Positions 41,347-50,627 of a DNA stretch of 64,000 bases are shown here, in pieces (the stretch's first letter is position 1; each line of letters starts with the position of its first letter). The position numbers and the translations under genes are program-made. Below the pieces are notes generated by a model. That model made no database searches and was not told the origin of the DNA. It saw nothing but the letters and a program-made list of their open reading frames with translations. The stretch spans positions 1-64,000 of the forward strand of contig QVIN01000002.1 of the NCBI GenBank assembly GCA_003416985.1, given 5' to 3'. The stretch is from Duganella sp. BJB480. Lineage in GTDB: Bacteria; Pseudomonadota; Gammaproteobacteria; Burkholderiales; Burkholderiaceae_D.

Positions 41347-43509
41347 ATGTCAGGAAAACTCTTGCCAACGGATGCGCAAGCGGTCCTCGCTCGGTCGGTT
41401 TCCGTGCTTGCCGGCCACTATGAGTTGGGCCAGCGCCTAGGCGAAGGCGGATACGGTGAAGTTTACGAGGCGTGGGACCGCCAGCTCGAACGCAAGGTGG
41501 CGGTCAAACGCATCAAGAATACGGCGTATCTCGGAGACGGCGACGATGCGGTGCGCGAGGCCCGCATGGCCGCGTCGCTCCAGCATGCCGCCTTTGTCAA
41601 GGTGCATGCCGTCGAAGACGACGGGCATGGCCATGCCATCGTGATGGAACTGATACAGGGTCGTACGTTAAAGGAGATTATCCAGGGCGCGCGCACCGAA
41701 TGCCCAACGGCGCTCGACCTGCTGTACCAGGCCGCAGAGGCGATGCGCGACGCCCATGCCTCCGGCCTCGTCCACGGCGACCTCAAGCCGTCGAACCTGA
41801 TGGTGGAAGCCTCCGGAACATTGCGTATCCTCGATTTCGGCCTGTCCCAAAAGTACGACGCCCTCGCCACCCAATCGATTCCGCTCGCTCAGGCGTGCGG
41901 CACGATAGCCTACATGGCGCCGGAGCGCTTGCTGGGCAAGCCGCCTGATGCGTCCAGCGATATCTACGCGTTGGGCGTGATTCTGCATGAGCTGATCGGC
42001 GGCAAGCGCCCCTTCTTGGACATCCAGGGCTTTGCGCTGGCGGCGGCACAACTGCAGTCCTCATCGGCCAGCTGGGATTATCCGGAAACGGCGAGCCAGG
42101 CGCTGGTCTCCTTGATACGCGCGATGACGGAGCGGCAGGCAGCCAGACGGGTGCGCGACATGGAGGATGTGATGACACGGCTGGCGCAGCTCAGGCGCGC
42201 ACCCGCCCCGCCCGCCACAGTGAACTGGCGCCGGCAATGGCTCACGGGCCGCCGCGCCAAAGCGGCCGCGGCGACACTGGCACTGCTGCTGGTCGCCGGC
42301 GCCAGCCGATTGGCGCCAGGGATAGCCGGGTGGCCAACCCCGCCGGCGCGCTATTCGGAAGCGCTGGAAATGCGCGACGGACTCGCCGAACTGCGTGTGT
42401 TCGACCGGCCCGGCAGCCTGGCTGCAGCCCTGCGCCACTTCAGCAACATCCTCGCGCACGCGCCGGCCAATGCTGCCGCCGCGGCCGGCACTTCGCTGGC
42501 CTATTCGATGCGGTTCACCAGCGACGACAAGGATGAGGTCTGGATCCACAAGGCCGAAGCCGGCGCCCAGCAAGCGCTGAAAACGAACGACCAGCTGGCC
42601 ATGAGTTACGCGGCCACGGGCTGGGTTTTGGATTTACAGGGCAAGCATGACGCGGCGGTCGAGCAACATGAACATGCGTTGCGGCTCGATCCCAACGATT
42701 TCTTTGCGTGGTATGGAAAAGCCCATGCGCAGCGCAATGCCCGGCGCTATGCGCCGGCGCTGCAGACGCTGGCGTCGGCGATGACGCGCTTCCCGCGGGA
42801 GCGCATCCTGACCGATGAGCTCGGCACCGTCCACGACGAGCAAGGAAATTACGCATCCGCGGAACAGGCGTTTCGACGCAGCATACAATTGCAGCCCGAC
42901 GCGGTGACGGGCTATACCAACCTGTCCGCCATCTTGCAACGGCTCGGTCGCGACAATGAAGCCTTGAGCGTGTTGCAGCAGGGGCTGCAGATCCGGCCCA
43001 GCGCCAGGCTCTATTGCAACCTGGGTAACGCCCTCTTCTTTCGACACGACTATGTCGGCGCGGCGGCCGCTTTCGAACAGGCGGTATCCCCCACCCGGGG
43101 AGCGCCCGGGGAGTATGAGAACTGGGTGAACCTGGCCGATACCCTGCTGTGGATCCCCGGGCGCGAGCAGGAAGCCAGCCACGCTTATGACAAGGCGCTC
43201 AAATTGCTCGCACCTCGCCTGGCGCGCGCGCCCAACGAGCTGGTGCTGGTGTCGCGCATGGCCTTGTACGCGGCGCGCACCGGCGACTACGCGACCGCGC
43301 AAACGCTGCTGACGCGTGCCTTGGCGCTGGGACCGGCCGACGCCTCAACCCAATTCCGCGCCGGAATGTCCTATGAATTGATGGGCAAACGCAACAAGGC
43401 AATCGAGGCCATCGTCCATGCAAAACGCCTGGGCTATCCATCCAATGTGATTGAGAACGAACCGAATCTCGTCGCACTTCGGCGTGATCCGGCCTACCCA
43501 CAGGATTGA
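41347..43509 (+). CDS. Serine/threonine protein kinase with TPR repeats
   Basis: A 720-residue protein. The kinase domain (residues about 20-280) has the glycine loop GEGGYGEVYEAWD, the ATP lysine in KVAVKRI, the catalytic loop VHGDLKPSNLM (HGD in place of HRD), LDFGLSQ and GTIAYMAPE. A single membrane helix follows (about 306-325, ATLALLLVAGASRLAPG). Residues 360-715 are tetratricopeptide repeats. The start is set by TGGAG six bases before ATG; a second ATG lies 30 bases upstream. The HGD variant lacks the arginine that normally couples activation-loop phosphorylation to activity. An FHA-like sigma-54 activator is two genes downstream, which suggests a phospho-signalling unit. Confidence 0.9.
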   Translation: MSGKLLPTDAQAVLARSVSVLAGHYELGQRLGEGGYGEVYEAWDRQLERKVAVKRIKNTAYLGDGDDAVREARMAASLQHAAFVKVHAVEDDGHGHAIVMELIQGRTLKEIIQGARTECPTALDLLYQAAEAMRDAHASGLVHGDLKPSNLMVEASGTLRILDFGLSQKYDALATQSIPLAQACGTIAYMAPERLLGKPPDASSDIYALGVILHELIGGKRPFLDIQGFALAAAQLQSSSASWDYPETASQALVSLIRAMTERQAARRVRDMEDVMTRLAQLRRAPAPPATVNWRRQWLTGRRAKAAAATLALLLVAGASRLAPGIAGWPTPPARYSEALEMRDGLAELRVFDRPGSLAAALRHFSNILAHAPANAAAAAGTSLAYSMRFTSDDKDEVWIHKAEAGAQQALKTNDQLAMSYAATGWVLDLQGKHDAAVEQHEHALRLDPNDFFAWYGKAHAQRNARRYAPALQTLASAMTRFPRERILTDELGTVHDEQGNYASAEQAFRRSIQLQPDAVTGYTNLSAILQRLGRDNEALSVLQQGLQIRPSARLYCNLGNALFFRHDYVGAAAAFEQAVSPTRGAPGEYENWVNLADTLLWIPGREQEASHAYDKALKLLAPRLARAPNELVLVSRMALYAARTGDYATAQTLLTRALALGPADASTQFRAGMSYELMGKRNKAIEAIVHAKRLGYPSNVIENEPNLVALRRDPAYPQD

Positions 43510-43566
43510 TGCCAGGCTCTTCCCGTGGGTTCGCCCACTTCACCCCAGTGCGATAGAAAGGCAATT

Positions 43567-43941
43567 ATGACCGATCATGTTTTTGAAGTGACCTGGAACG
43601 GCTCCTCAACCCCCGATTGGACGTTTGACGGCCAAAAGAAACCTGAGCAGATAAAAGTCAAGCCTGGCGAGAAGATCCACTTCAAGTTTTTCCAAGGTTT
43701 GGCAGTAGGAGATCGGCTGTACCAGGCGGTACTTCTGTCCGGCAACGAAACGGGCGCGGAAGACGCATCGCCATTCGGCCGGCCTTTTCCGCTCGTGCTG
43801 GAGAGTGATAACCTGCTGACCGTCGGCAAGAAGCATGGAACCTGGGGCTTTTGCATCGTATTTTCCATCAACGAGGAGGTGGACAAGACGCGCTTCTTCT
43901 TCGTCCCCGACCCGGAATTGCAGGTCGGCTCGCGTCCGTAA
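43567..43941 (+). CDS. Small conserved-looking protein of unknown function
   Basis: A 124-residue protein, acidic and β-rich (VFEVTWNGSSTPDWTF, EKIHFKFFQGLAVGDRLY, GTWGFCIVFSINEE), with no signal peptide or membrane segment. The pattern suggests a single β-sandwich domain, but I recognise no family. The ATG is preceded by GAAAGG. It lies between the Ser/Thr kinase (57 bases upstream) and the FHA-like sigma-54 activator (46 bases downstream), all on the same strand, so it may be a partner or output of that signalling unit. Confidence 0.7.
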   Translation: MTDHVFEVTWNGSSTPDWTFDGQKKPEQIKVKPGEKIHFKFFQGLAVGDRLYQAVLLSGNETGAEDASPFGRPFPLVLESDNLLTVGKKHGTWGFCIVFSINEEVDKTRFFFVPDPELQVGSRP

Positions 43942-43960
43942 GGACTGACAGCTTCAAACG

Positions 43961-43979
43961 GGCCGGCCTCGCGCCGGCC
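43961..43979 (+). terminator. GC-rich hairpin between the small protein and the activator gene
   Basis: A perfect 7-bp stem GGCCGGC/GCCGGCC with a 5-base loop lies 20 bases after the stop codon and just before the next gene. There is no run of T after it, so it may be a weak terminator, an attenuator or an mRNA end-stabilising structure. Confidence 0.35.
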
Positions 43980-43987
43980 ACTCTTCC

Positions 43988-45493
43988 ATGACAGACCAAG
44001 ACTACACGCTGACCTCTCCACTGTTGAATCCGCACGCCGACGCGCGGCCGCTGATGGCCGTGACCATCGTCTGGCATCCGCAGCAGGCACGGATAGGAGA
44101 ACAATATGTCGCCGCCGAGGCCGACAGCGACATTGAACTCAGCCGCTACGCGCCGTTGTTCTGGCGGCCCGACGGCGACGGCCTCCCGCTGGACCATGTC
44201 GGCATTTCCCGCCATCCGCTTCGGCTCGCGCGCGACGCGGCCGACAATGTCGTGCTGACCCTGCCGGCCAGTCGCATGCTGGTGGAATTGAACGGCCAGC
44301 CGATCGAACAGCCAGTGCGGCTCGATGCGAAGCAGATCGCGCAAGGACAGGTGCTGACGTTGGGGCGCGCCATCGTGCTGTGCGTGCACTGGATGAACCG
44401 CTTGCCCGCCGCGCACGCGATGCCAGGCATGGTCGGCGTCGGCAGCGCGGCCATCGCCGTGCGGGAACAGATTGCGTTGGTCGCGCCCACCGACATGCCC
44501 GTCCTGTTGCTCGGCGAAACCGGCACCGGCAAGGAAATTGCCGCCCGCGCGATACACGCGCTGAGCCGGCGACGCAACACCAGGCTGGTGACCGTCAACA
44601 TGGCGGCGCTCAACGAATCGCTGGCGATGGCCGACCTGTTCGGCGCGGCCAAAGGGGCGTACACCGGCGCCCAGGCCGAGCGCCAAGGATGGTTTGGCGA
44701 GGGGGACGGCGCGACGATTTTTCTCGACGAGATCGGGAACGCCCCCGCCAGCGTCCAACCGATGTTGCTGCGGGTACTGGAAGGCGGCGACTACCGCCCC
44801 CTTGGCGCGGCGCGCGACCGGCAAGCCACGGCACGCTTGATCGCCGCGACCGACCAGCAACTGGACGGAACCGACTTCAACCAGGCACTGTTGCGGCGCC
44901 TGGAAGGGTTTGTCATTGCGCTGCCTGCGCTGCGCACGCGACGCGAGGATATCGGCGTGCTGATCGTGCACGTGCTTGAGTCGCAGGTCTGGCGCGGCGC
45001 CCTGCCGGTGGATTTCGTTACCTCCCTCGCCTGCCACGACTGGCCCGGCAATATCCGGCAGCTGGTGCACATAGTCAAACGCGCCGCGCTGCAGTTGCAG
45101 GCGGACCCGAACGCGGATTTGCGGCGCCTGATCCCCGCGCCATCCTCGGTGGGGACAGCGCCCCCCCCGGGGGCGCCATCCCCGCCATCGCCGCCAGTAC
45201 GCAAAAAGCCCTCCGACCTCAACGATCAAGATGTGCTCAACGCCATGATGCGCCATGCCTGGACGATCCAGGCCGCGGCCCAGGCATTGGGCATATCGCG
45301 TCCGTCGTTGTACAAGCTGTTGGAGCGCCACGCGGAGATCCGCCCGGCGCACGCCATACCTGTTGACGAGCTCAAGGTTGCACTAGCCGCTTGCGAAGGC
45401 GACTTGACGCGTTGCGCCGCCATGCTGAAGACGCCGGTGGAGCCGTTGCGCAGGCAGGTGTACCAGCTGCGTCAGCAAGGCGGTATCGGTTAA
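43988..45493 (+). CDS. FHA-like sigma-54-dependent transcriptional activator
   Basis: A 501-residue bacterial enhancer-binding protein. Residues about 20-135 look like an FHA (phosphothreonine-binding) domain, with LPASRMLVELNGQPIEQPV near its end. The AAA+ core has Walker A LGETGTGKE (about 174-182), the sigma-54 contact loop KGAYTGAQ (GAYTGA variant of GAFTGA) and Walker B GATIFLDEIG. The C terminus has two Fis-type helix-turn-helix segments (WTIQAAAQALGISRPSLYKL and EGDLTRCAAMLKTPVEPLRR), where most family members have one. It probably opens sigma-54 promoters when its FHA domain binds a kinase-phosphorylated partner; the Ser/Thr kinase two genes upstream is an obvious candidate. Such pairs often control type VI secretion genes. 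Confidence 0.88.
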   Translation: MTDQDYTLTSPLLNPHADARPLMAVTIVWHPQQARIGEQYVAAEADSDIELSRYAPLFWRPDGDGLPLDHVGISRHPLRLARDAADNVVLTLPASRMLVELNGQPIEQPVRLDAKQIAQGQVLTLGRAIVLCVHWMNRLPAAHAMPGMVGVGSAAIAVREQIALVAPTDMPVLLLGETGTGKEIAARAIHALSRRRNTRLVTVNMAALNESLAMADLFGAAKGAYTGAQAERQGWFGEGDGATIFLDEIGNAPASVQPMLLRVLEGGDYRPLGAARDRQATARLIAATDQQLDGTDFNQALLRRLEGFVIALPALRTRREDIGVLIVHVLESQVWRGALPVDFVTSLACHDWPGNIRQLVHIVKRAALQLQADPNADLRRLIPAPSSVGTAPPPGAPSPPSPPVRKKPSDLNDQDVLNAMMRHAWTIQAAAQALGISRPSLYKLLERHAEIRPAHAIPVDELKVALAACEGDLTRCAAMLKTPVEPLRRQVYQLRQQGGIG

Positions 45494-45564
45494 ACCCATG
45501 TAAAAAATGCGCCTGCCGCTGTCAAGTCGTGTAAATTTTTGACGCCGGTAAGCTGTTCAGATGA

Positions 45565-45586
45565 TGCGAGGGGCCGGCCCCTCGCA
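45565..45586. terminator. Perfect 22-bp palindrome between convergent genes
   Basis: Half-site TGCGAGGGGCC at 45565-45575 is followed at once by its reverse complement. It sits 72 bases after the activator stop and 34 bases before the stop of the PixA-like gene. Without a T-run it may act as a bidirectional terminator or as a dyad binding site. Confidence 0.45.
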
Positions 45587-45620
45587 CAAACCGCTTGCCC
45601 GGCTGCCTGGTCGACGTTTA

Positions 45621-46031
45621 TTACTGGTTGGTGGCGGTAATGAAGGGATCGAAGCTCATGGGGGTGTTGTCATCGCCCACCAGCAAATTCACCGAATACT
45701 GGGCCTGCGTGTTGGCTTGATTCACGTTCCCGCCCCACACCATTCCGCCCGTGTCAGGAACCGCAGTTGGATTGATCATATTCGGATATGCAGCGGGATA
45801 GCTACCGTTGCTGCTGAATCCGCCAATGGCAACCGGCAGGTTGGGATCAATCGACACGACCGTCCAGACCACCCTCTGGCCATTGACACAGACAGTCTGC
45901 AGTTCGCTACCGCCTGCGCCGTTGCTGCCGAGATAGCGGTTGGTGTCCATCATGTAGACGCAGTTACCCAGGTTTTGTTGGCTCAGGGCCAGGCCGACAT
46001 CGATGACGATCAAAATGTTTACGGTTGACAT
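45621..46031 (-). CDS. PixA/AidA inclusion-body family protein
   Basis: A 136-residue protein that fits the AidA/PixA family (PF12306): VNILIVIDVGLALSQQNLGN at the N terminus, then YMMDTNRYLGSNGAGGSELQ, VNGQRVVWTVVSID and a C-terminal YSVNLLVGDD strand. Family members form cytoplasmic crystalline inclusions in Xenorhabdus or are quorum-regulated β-sandwich proteins in Ralstonia and Burkholderia; their function is unknown. The ATG follows an A/G-rich stretch that can serve as ribosome-binding site. It is a single-gene unit divergent from the HTH-ATPase gene. Confidence 0.78.
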   Translation of the reverse strand: MSTVNILIVIDVGLALSQQNLGNCVYMMDTNRYLGSNGAGGSELQTVCVNGQRVVWTVVSIDPNLPVAIGGFSSNGSYPAAYPNMINPTAVPDTGGMVWGGNVNQANTQAQYSVNLLVGDDNTPMSFDPFITATNQ

Positions 46032-46278
46032 GATGCTGCTCTCTTTCTCTCAGGTTAAAGGGAATGCGGTTGATTAGCGCGCATCTGCCATTGGCTGGTC
46101 AGCCCATGGATAGCTCGCCTGTGATCAGTGTGCCCGCCGGCCTGGACCGGCGACATCCCAGCCTGGCGTCATGCCGGTGTCAGTTTGGGCGCAGCCGCGG
46201 TCATGGCGCAGTGGCACGCCAATTGCTCTATCTGATTTGGCCAGGCAGGCATTGCCTATGATCACATCGGAAGCCACC

Positions 46279-47193
46279 ATGAACATTGCAACGGAAATCG
46301 GCGCGCGCGGGCTGCCCGACGGCAGCGTCAATCTGGACATTGCGCGACTCAAATCGCTGCGCCTCGGTCTCGGCATGAGCCAGGAGGCCTTGTCCGAGTC
46401 TTGCGCCGAACGACGGCTGTCGCTGTCGCTGGCCTCGATCAAGCGGGCCGAGTCCGGCAAACCGGTGTTGTACCGTACCGCGCGCCGTCTCGCCGCCTTC
46501 TTTGACGTCACCATCCAGGATCTGGTCCAGTGGAGCGTTCTGGCGGCGCCAGGCAACGCCAGCGCCGCACCGCATGCGCTCGAGCGCGCACAGTGCGGCG
46601 CCGCCCTTGAGGCCGCGAAATTGTCGGGAAGCGGGCGCTTGATCGAGATGCATGGCGATCCCGGGGCAGGCAAATCGCGGCTGCTGGCCGCCTGCGCGGA
46701 CGACGCCCGCCAGCGTGGATACCGATGCGTCGAACTGCGAGTGGATCGTCATCGCGACGCCGCCGCGTCCCCGCTGCCGGCGCTGACCTGCGCGCTGCTG
46801 GACCTGCCGCTGATGGACATGCGCCGGGTCGGCTTTGAGGCTGACATCGCACAACGCCTCGCGACACTTGGTCTCCCCGCCCTGCATGTCGCCGGCTGCC
46901 TGACGCTGCTTACCGGCCTGCCTTCCTTGCCATGGGCCTTGCGCCCGGAGCCACTGGGCACCCTCGATGCCCTGGTCAGGTACGCCGCGCGGGCCAGACC
47001 GTTGATGCTCAGTATCGACGACATGCATCGCGCCGACGGCGCCGTGACCGCCACGCTGGAATACCTGCTGCCGGCGAGCCTGGCCTGCCCCGTGACCTGG
47101 ATGCTCGCGTTCGACTCGGCCGGTGGGCATGGCGGTGCCGGCATCTACACGGCTCGTTGCACGGTGGCGCGCACGGTGTATCACCTGGCGTGA
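46279..47193 (+). CDS. HTH (Xre-type) ATPase regulator
   Basis: A 304-residue protein with an N-terminal Xre/Cro-like helix-turn-helix (about residues 15-72; GLGMSQEALSESCAERRLSL, then ASIKRAESG) fused to a P-loop ATPase. Walker A is GDPGAGKSRLLAACADD (about 128-144) and a Walker B-like strand is LMLSIDDMHRADGAV (about 240-254). The protein stops soon after Walker B, much shorter than the large MalT/cyclase-like regulators with this front end, so it looks like a truncated or minimal version. The ATG at 46279 is preceded by GGAAG. It lies between the PixA-like gene, read divergently, and the 778-residue protein, read in the same direction, and may control either. Confidence 0.75.
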   Translation: MNIATEIGARGLPDGSVNLDIARLKSLRLGLGMSQEALSESCAERRLSLSLASIKRAESGKPVLYRTARRLAAFFDVTIQDLVQWSVLAAPGNASAAPHALERAQCGAALEAAKLSGSGRLIEMHGDPGAGKSRLLAACADDARQRGYRCVELRVDRHRDAAASPLPALTCALLDLPLMDMRRVGFEADIAQRLATLGLPALHVAGCLTLLTGLPSLPWALRPEPLGTLDALVRYAARARPLMLSIDDMHRADGAVTATLEYLLPASLACPVTWMLAFDSAGGHGGAGIYTARCTVARTVYHLA

Positions 47194-47361
47194 CCACAAT
47201 TCTGTTGCCGCCGCTGATACCGAACTGACACCACGATGACCTCCTGGTGCTCTGTCTTCCATCGCTGCCGCCGTCCACACTATTGCTTAGCGTAGCCATC
47301 GCAGCTTCCGATGCCACGCCACTCCGGCCAAAGCGCCCCCCAAAACTCAAGGAGAGCAGAA

Positions 47362-49698
47362 ATGACGATTATCACCGCAAATGAACTGGGCCTCGGCACG
47401 CCAGCCGCCGCCGAACGCGAAACCGTCCCGGCACCAGTGCTCGGCGACGCCGTGGCCGCGCCGGCCGCCGCCGATGCCACGATCATCCTGTCGCCGGTCG
47501 ATCTGCTGTACCAGAAGTTCAGCGAAACTTTCGGCAATTCCAATCCCATGCAGCTGCTGTCGATGGTGTGGCCAGGAACGTTGCTCGACTATGGCTCCTA
47601 CCAGGATGACGCGGCGGCCAACGCTCCGTTGTCCGCGCTGCTGGAAATCAACCAGTCCACGCTGTTCGACCAGTTCTATCCGATCGCCTCGATTACCCAA
47701 CCGGATGGGACGCGCGTTTCCGACCGCTATCAGCAGGCCATCGAAAGCTACGGCCCCATCCCCAACGAAGCCCTGATCAACTTGCAGAGCGTGATCCGCC
47801 AGCGGCTGGACCAGCAAACGACCATCGACATCAACGGTGTGCAAACCAAGGTGTCGCTGCTGGAAAAATACAGCATTCTGGAAGACCGCTGGATCGAACG
47901 GAAACAGGCGTGGGGCACTTTGAAATCCGACAAGCTCGACTACTACAAGACCAACGGCGATACCGACTGGTGGGAGCAATACATCACCTGGTACGAGCAG
48001 AACGCTGAAAGCCATGTGGCCGGCATCAATGCGGCGTACAACCGGATGCTGGCGGACTTTCCGATCAACGAATTCGAGGACGCGCTGGCGATCCTCGATA
48101 CGCATGACGCCGCCGCGTTGCTGCGGGCAAAGCAGGATTTGCGTAACGCCGCCACGCCGGTGCCGAGCAGCCTGGGAGACAGTTTCTACAGCACCCAGGC
48201 CATTCCGCGTAACTGGGGCAACGCCTTGAAGCCGTCGTCGACTTTCCGCGATCTGCTCGCCGACCCGCAGGCCCAGCAGCGCTACATGGACCTGTGCATC
48301 GACCAACTGCGCGAACAGATCTTCGCCTGGAATGCGATCATCGCCCAGATTCCGGATAGCAATAAGGACGAGATCGCCAATGCGCTGGCCGCCTTCAACG
48401 ACGCGTCCGAAAAATATTTCGACAGCACCAGCCAGTTGGTCAAGGATTACGGCGACAACACCGTGACAGCGGTAAAGATCTATCAGCAGTACGCGCAGGG
48501 CAAGGAAAAGCAAAAAGAGGACGACGCGAAAAAACTGAAGGACAAGCTCGACAAAGATCAACCTGGCGGCGGCGGCAAGTTCGACTATGTCAAGGCTGCC
48601 GAGGACATCAACAAGGGCCAGAAGCTGCTGGTCGATGACACCGGCAGCATGGTCAAGTCGGGACAGGCGCTGGCGCAGAAAGCCACCGCGTATCTCAACA
48701 GCCGGGCCGGCGAGGGGCTGCGCGAGATGATCGCACCGGTATTGGCCAAGCTGCAATCGCAGCTGACCATCTTGATGGATCAAATCAGCAACTTCAACTC
48801 GGCCGCGGGGCGGGCCATTCAGCTCAACGGCACCGGCATCAAGCTGCTCGCCGACGGCGACGACCATCCCATCACCGCATCGACCGTGGACGATGTCTTC
48901 AACCAGCGCTGGAGTGAAATCACGATTCAGGTCAACCAAAGCAGCATGAACACCGCCTCGCAATCCAGCACCTCTTTCTCGGAAACCAACTGGGGCGTGG
49001 ATTTCTTCTTCGGCAGTGCCGGTGGCCAGGACAGCAGCCAGTCGCAGTCGTTTGCGACCCAATACCTGGCGGAAGGCGCCAGTATTCAGATCGGCATGCT
49101 GGCCACCAAGGTGCTGATCGAGCGCCCGTGGATGCATCCTGAATTGTTCGGCAGGTCCAACAACTTCTTCAAGGCGGTGGACACGCCGGTAACCTCCAAG
49201 GATCCCATCACCAGAAGCCAGCTGCTGCAGAAAGCACTGGGCGGCGGCGAAGAGACCCAGGCGGCGGCGGCGCAAAACTGCCGCAAACTCAATTCGGCCA
49301 TCCTGCCCGGCTACCCGGTTGCCGTGCTGCTGGCGAAAGACATCACCATCAAAATGTCGTTGAAAGAGGCCCAGGCCGACGCCCTGCAAAAGCACTCTGA
49401 GCGCAATTCCTCCAGCGGCGGCGGCTTCCTTTGCTTCAGTGTGTCGCATACCGAGGCGTCCACCGCGGACAGCAAATCGTCCAACAGCTATTCCATGGGG
49501 GGAGAATTCGTGTTCCGGATACCGGCGCCGCAGATCGTGGGGGTGTGGAACCAGATTCTGCCTGAAGACAAATCCGACTACCTCGACAGCGACGCCCTGG
49601 AGCGCGTCCTGCAATTTAAGCAGACCGCGAAGATCGGGCGCGCTGTAACGGTGCCGCAGCCTTACGTTGAAAGCCCTCAGACCAAGCCCGGTGCTTGA
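47362..49698 (+). CDS. Large soluble protein of unknown function (778 residues)
   Basis: A 778-residue protein with no signal peptide or membrane helix. The first 40 residues are Ala/Pro-rich. Residues 100-370 are mostly helical (LEKYSILEDRWIERKQAW). A highly charged Lys/Asp stretch lies at about 375-405 (KEKQKEDDAKKLKDKLDK). The second half has β strands and Ser-rich segments (NQSSMNTASQSSTSFSETNW, FSVSHTEASTADSKSSNS). I recognise no family, although the helical part followed by a Ser-rich β part is a layout found in pore-forming toxins. The ATG follows GGAGAGCAGAA, and the longer frame from 47311 has no site. A strong hairpin follows the gene. Confidence 0.8.
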   Translation: MTIITANELGLGTPAAAERETVPAPVLGDAVAAPAAADATIILSPVDLLYQKFSETFGNSNPMQLLSMVWPGTLLDYGSYQDDAAANAPLSALLEINQSTLFDQFYPIASITQPDGTRVSDRYQQAIESYGPIPNEALINLQSVIRQRLDQQTTIDINGVQTKVSLLEKYSILEDRWIERKQAWGTLKSDKLDYYKTNGDTDWWEQYITWYEQNAESHVAGINAAYNRMLADFPINEFEDALAILDTHDAAALLRAKQDLRNAATPVPSSLGDSFYSTQAIPRNWGNALKPSSTFRDLLADPQAQQRYMDLCIDQLREQIFAWNAIIAQIPDSNKDEIANALAAFNDASEKYFDSTSQLVKDYGDNTVTAVKIYQQYAQGKEKQKEDDAKKLKDKLDKDQPGGGGKFDYVKAAEDINKGQKLLVDDTGSMVKSGQALAQKATAYLNSRAGEGLREMIAPVLAKLQSQLTILMDQISNFNSAAGRAIQLNGTGIKLLADGDDHPITASTVDDVFNQRWSEITIQVNQSSMNTASQSSTSFSETNWGVDFFFGSAGGQDSSQSQSFATQYLAEGASIQIGMLATKVLIERPWMHPELFGRSNNFFKAVDTPVTSKDPITRSQLLQKALGGGEETQAAAAQNCRKLNSAILPGYPVAVLLAKDITIKMSLKEAQADALQKHSERNSSSGGGFLCFSVSHTEASTADSKSSNSYSMGGEFVFRIPAPQIVGVWNQILPEDKSDYLDSDALERVLQFKQTAKIGRAVTVPQPYVESPQTKPGA

Positions 49699-49729
49699 TC
49701 GGTCGATAACGACGCAGTCAGACCGGATC

Positions 49730-49759
49730 GGCTGTTGGCATCACCCGATGCCAACAGCC
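49730..49759 (+). terminator. Strong hairpin after the 778-residue gene
   Basis: A perfect 13-bp stem GGCTGTTGGCATC/GATGCCAACAGCC with a 4-base loop (ACCC) lies 32 bases after the stop codon. It is not followed by a T-run, but the stem is strong enough to be a terminator or to protect the 3' end. Confidence 0.6.
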
Positions 49760-49877
49760 TGAGGCCCCTGCTGCACCTGAACCCCATCCTTCCACCCCGT
49801 CCGCGACAATGATTTTAGGATATGATCGACACCGAAGAAAGTGTGTCGAAACGATTTCAACGTCGGGATTTCATCTA

Positions 49878-50627
49878 ATGCAGCATCCGCTTGCCAGCCT
49901 CTGGCGCCATCCGACGCGCGTGCTGTTCTACCAGTCCGCCGGGTTGGTCGAACACACTTCCCTCGGCCTGGTCGGATTGGGCCGGCCATCCGCCTTGGCG
50001 ACCCGGCGCCGCTTCGCTTCGGCGGGCGACGCTTTCGACTACCTGCGCTATTGGCTGGGCGAACCGGGCGCCCGCTCCGAACTCAAGTCGATTCTGCAGC
50101 GCTCCGGCACATCCTTGGCCGGCGCGCATTCGGGCATGGACGGATGGCAGCACGCACTTGCGCGGCGGCTGGCGACGGGCGCCGTGGTGGTGGTGGAAGA
50201 ATGCAGCCAGCCACGCGCTCCCGGACGGTTGATCGGTCCAGCGCCAGCAAGCGCGGCCGACAATGCGGTAGCCGACCTGCCGCTGCTCAGCGACCTCTCA
50301 CCCGCAACGCCGGTAGAGGTGCGGGAGCCCGAGGTAAGTGCCTTGGCAACAGAGGAAAGCACTCCGCCTTCCATCACGGAGGCCGAATTGCCGGAATCCG
50401 CGGCTGTCCAGATTGCACAGGCTGAAGTGCTGGAGGAGGCAGCCAAGGACGGCACGCCATTTTGCGAGATCTGCGAAGCGGCGCGCAAGGCGGCCGAACC
50501 GGCGCAGGAAGCTGCCGACAGTCAGGTCGCGCAGGCTGAAACGCTCGAGCAAGCTGCACGCGATGGAACGCCGTTCTGCGAAATATGCGAGAAAATGCGA
50601 AAACTTCGGGAGTCGTCGGATGAATGA
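49878..50627 (+). CDS. Type VI secretion-associated protein with duplicated Cys motif
   Basis: A 249-residue protein. Residues 1-100 are a small α/β domain (ASLWRHPTRVLFYQSAGLVE, then LRYWLGEPGARSELKSILQR). The C terminus repeats a unit twice: QIAQAEVLEEAAKDGTPFCE and QVAQAETLEQAARDGTPFCE, each continuing ICE, so two CxxC pairs are present, about 40 residues apart. I have seen the 'AQA..L..AA..GTPFCE.CE' unit in tail segments of type VI secretion proteins. The DUF4123 adaptor gene overlaps its 3' end by 8 bases, which supports a secretion role. The paired cysteines could bind metal. The ATG at 49878 is an estimate; the frame opens at 49809. Confidence 0.6.
   Translation: MQHPLASLWRHPTRVLFYQSAGLVEHTSLGLVGLGRPSALATRRRFASAGDAFDYLRYWLGEPGARSELKSILQRSGTSLAGAHSGMDGWQHALARRLATGAVVVVEECSQPRAPGRLIGPAPASAADNAVADLPLLSDLSPATPVEVREPEVSALATEESTPPSITEAELPESAAVQIAQAEVLEEAAKDGTPFCEICEAARKAAEPAQEAADSQVAQAETLEQAARDGTPFCEICEKMRKLRESSDE

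Noticed and set aside
47347..49614. 755-codon minus-strand frame
   Set aside because: Antisense shadow of the 778-residue gene, which has a good ribosome-binding site and varied composition.
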